Positions 62,549 through 64,000 of a DNA stretch of 64,000 nucleotides are shown here, piece after piece. The translations under genes and the position numbers were made by a program. The stretch covers positions 248,001-312,000 of the forward strand of contig NZ_JACHJK010000006.1 in the NCBI RefSeq assembly GCF_014203595.1, given 5' to 3'. Below the pieces are notes generated by a model. The model searched no databases. It was not told the origin of the DNA and saw only the letters and a list, made by a program, of their open reading frames with translations. The DNA comes from Streptomyces echinatus. Lineage in GTDB: Bacteria; Actinomycetota; Actinomycetes; Streptomycetales; Streptomycetaceae. The stretch's first letter is position 1; each line of letters begins with the position of its first letter.

Positions 62549-63979
62549 ATGACGGAAACGGAATCCATCGCGTACGACGTCGTGGTGATCGGGGGCGGGC
62601 CGGTGGGGGAGAACGTCGCCGACCGCACCCGCGCGGCCGGCCTGACCACCGCGGTCGTGGAGAGCGAACTGCTCGGCGGCGAGTGCTCGTACTGGGCCTG
62701 CATGCCCAGCAAGGCCCTGCTCCGGCCGGTGATCGCCCAGGCCGACGCCCGACGCCTGCCCGGCCTCACCCGGGCCGTCCAGGGCCCGCTCGACACCCCG
62801 GCCGTGCTGGCCCGCAGGGACGACTTCACCTCCCACTGGAAGGACGACGGCCAGGTCGCCTGGCTGGAGGGCACCGGCGCCGACCTGTACCGCGGTGCCG
62901 GACGCCTGGCGGGCCCCCGCACCGTCACCGTCACCGGTCCCGACGGCACGGTCACCAACCTCACCGCCCGGCACGCCGTCGCCGTCTCCACCGGCACCCG
63001 CGCCCTGCTGCCCGACCTGCCCGGACTCGCCGAGGTGAAGCCCTGGACCAGCCGCGAGGCGACGAGCGCCGAGACCGCCCCCGGCCGGCTGATCGTCGTC
63101 GGCGGCGGTGTCGTCGCCACCGAGATGGCCACCGCCTGGCAGGCCCTCGGCTCCCGGGTCACCCTGCTGGTCCGCGGCAAGGGCCTGCTGAACCGCATGG
63201 AGCCGTTCGCGGGGGAGCTGGTCGCCGAGGCCATGGCCGAAGCCGGCGTCGACATCCGGACCGGCACCTCCGTGGAGTCCGTGACCCGCGAGAACGGCAC
63301 GGTCGTGGCCGTCACCTCCGCCGGCGACCGCATCGAGGCGGACGAGATCCTCTTCGCCACCGGCCGCGTCCCGCACACCGACGACCTCGGCCTGGAGACC
63401 GTCGGCCTGGAACCCGGCTCCTGGCTGGACGTCGACGACAGCCTCCGCGTCAACGGCACCGACTGGCTGTACGCGGTCGGCGACGTCAACCACCGGGCCC
63501 TCCTCACCCATCAGGGCAAGTACCAGGCCCGCATCGCGGGAGCCGCCATCGCCGCCCGCGCCGCCGGCAGCCCCCTCCTGGACGAACCCTGGGGCGCCCA
63601 CGCCGCCACCGCCGACCACGACGCCGTGCCCCAGGTCGTCTTCACCGACCCGGAGGCCGCCGCGGTCGGACTCTCCCTCGCCGAGGCAGAGCAGGCCGGC
63701 CACCGCGTCCGCGCCGTGGACGTCGAGTTCTCCTCCGTCGCCGGGGCCGGTCTGTACGGCGACGGCTACAAGGGCCGCGCCCGTATGGTCGTGGACCTGG
63801 AGGACGAGATCCTGCGCGGGGTCACTTTCGTCGGCCCCGGCGTCGGCGAACTCATCCACTCGGCCACCGTCGCGGTCGCCGTCCGCGTCCCCGTCAGCCG
63901 GCTGTGGCACGCCGTACCGTCGTACCCGACCCTCAGCGAGGTGTGGCTGCGGCTGCTGGAGGCCTACCGGGACAACTGA
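62549..63979 (+). CDS. Pyridine-nucleotide-disulfide oxidoreductase
   Basis: This 476-residue flavoprotein has FAD-binding DVVVIGGGPVGENVADRTRAAG, the redox-active disulfide LGGECSYWACMPSKALLRP, the NAD(P)H site RLIVVGGGVVATEMATAW and the FAD/GD motif TDWLYAVGDVNHRALLTHQGKYQAR. A C-terminal dimer interface contains EFSSVAGAGLYGDGYKGRARM. The build is that of dihydrolipoamide dehydrogenase/mercuric reductase relatives, but the usual catalytic C-terminal HxxxxE region reads HSATVAVAVRVPVSRLWHAVPSYPTLSE (with HAVPSYPTLSE fitting HAHPTLSE). The physiological acceptor is not predictable. The gene ends 21 bp before the end of the window. Confidence 0.9.
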   Translation: MTETESIAYDVVVIGGGPVGENVADRTRAAGLTTAVVESELLGGECSYWACMPSKALLRPVIAQADARRLPGLTRAVQGPLDTPAVLARRDDFTSHWKDDGQVAWLEGTGADLYRGAGRLAGPRTVTVTGPDGTVTNLTARHAVAVSTGTRALLPDLPGLAEVKPWTSREATSAETAPGRLIVVGGGVVATEMATAWQALGSRVTLLVRGKGLLNRMEPFAGELVAEAMAEAGVDIRTGTSVESVTRENGTVVAVTSAGDRIEADEILFATGRVPHTDDLGLETVGLEPGSWLDVDDSLRVNGTDWLYAVGDVNHRALLTHQGKYQARIAGAAIAARAAGSPLLDEPWGAHAATADHDAVPQVVFTDPEAAAVGLSLAEAEQAGHRVRAVDVEFSSVAGAGLYGDGYKGRARMVVDLEDEILRGVTFVGPGVGELIHSATVAVAVRVPVSRLWHAVPSYPTLSEVWLRLLEAYRDN

Positions 63980-64000
63980 GCTCCCGTCTACGGCAGTTCG

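Overview
The window is chromosomal DNA of a Streptomyces-type actinomycete. The evidence is very high G+C with strong third-position GC bias, many GTG starts and a few TTG starts, translationally coupled operons (GTGA, ATGA and TGATG overlaps), and marker genes such as PAS-GAF-SpoIIE phosphatases, the ergothioneine cluster egtABCD, DUF574 methyltransferases, a DUF6777 lipoprotein, a class F sortase and a fused lysX. From memory, the order sdhBAC - lysR - GGDEF/EAL protein - DUF574 methyltransferase - COG4315 lipoprotein resembles the SCO0920-SCO0930 stretch of S. coelicolor. I saw no rRNA, tRNA, CRISPR array, transposase or integrase.

Layout. 1-6.6 kb (+) is the end of a carbohydrate operon: the tail of an ABC sugar permease, a GH5-type beta-mannosidase candidate, a Tat-exported GH85 endo-beta-N-acetylglucosaminidase and a GH38 alpha-mannosidase. 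Together they look like a pathway that releases, imports and dismantles N-glycans. 6.8-7.7 kb is a broken terpene synthase that has lost its second metal-binding motif. 7.6-13.5 kb holds a lipase-maturation-factor-like membrane protein, a DUF6777 lipoprotein, a PAS-GAF-SpoIIE-ATPase phosphatase and an Fpg/Nei glycosylase. 13.6-17 kb has an ECF sigma factor, an unknown protein and a zinc-finger anti-sigma factor, all divergent from a CapA-like lipoprotein. 17-23.3 kb has an APC permease, UspA, bifunctional LysX and a polysaccharide deacetylase. 23.3-28 kb is a cell-surface set: class F sortase, an Asn/Gly-repeat wall-protein candidate, a DUF4239 protein, a Pro-rich secreted protein and a COG4315 lipoprotein.

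28-38 kb holds a DUF574 methyltransferase coupled to an RmdA-like c-di-GMP enzyme, a LysR regulator divergent from sdhCAB, and olsBA for ornithine lipids. 38-44 kb holds a short UvrA-like ATPase, an MT0933-type antitoxin, an LLM oxidoreductase, a HAD phosphatase, dodecin, and an orphan sugar-binding lipoprotein behind a DasR-like operator. 44-48.5 kb is the complete egtABCD operon (no egtE). 48.8-54.4 kb holds a PARG-like protein, a PemK/MazF-like protein, a decayed LRV gene with a six-unit ~41-nt tandem repeat, a flotillin with a small NfeD-like partner, and an amidase. 54.4-56.1 kb is a lower-GC islet with an orphan membrane protein and a possible micro-ORF next to a perfect palindrome. 56.2-64 kb holds an HSL-type esterase, an FMN reductase/TetR divergent pair with twin operators, a TetR-monooxygenase operon with three regularly spaced palindromes, a LacI regulator, thioredoxin and a flavoprotein disulfide reductase.

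The main themes are sugar scavenging, membrane-lipid remodelling (lysyl-PG, ornithine lipids, flotillin), cell-surface assembly and redox protection (ergothioneine, thioredoxin, FMN reductase, flavoprotein reductase). All functions are inferred by reading the sequence; no searches were run. GC comparisons are by eye.
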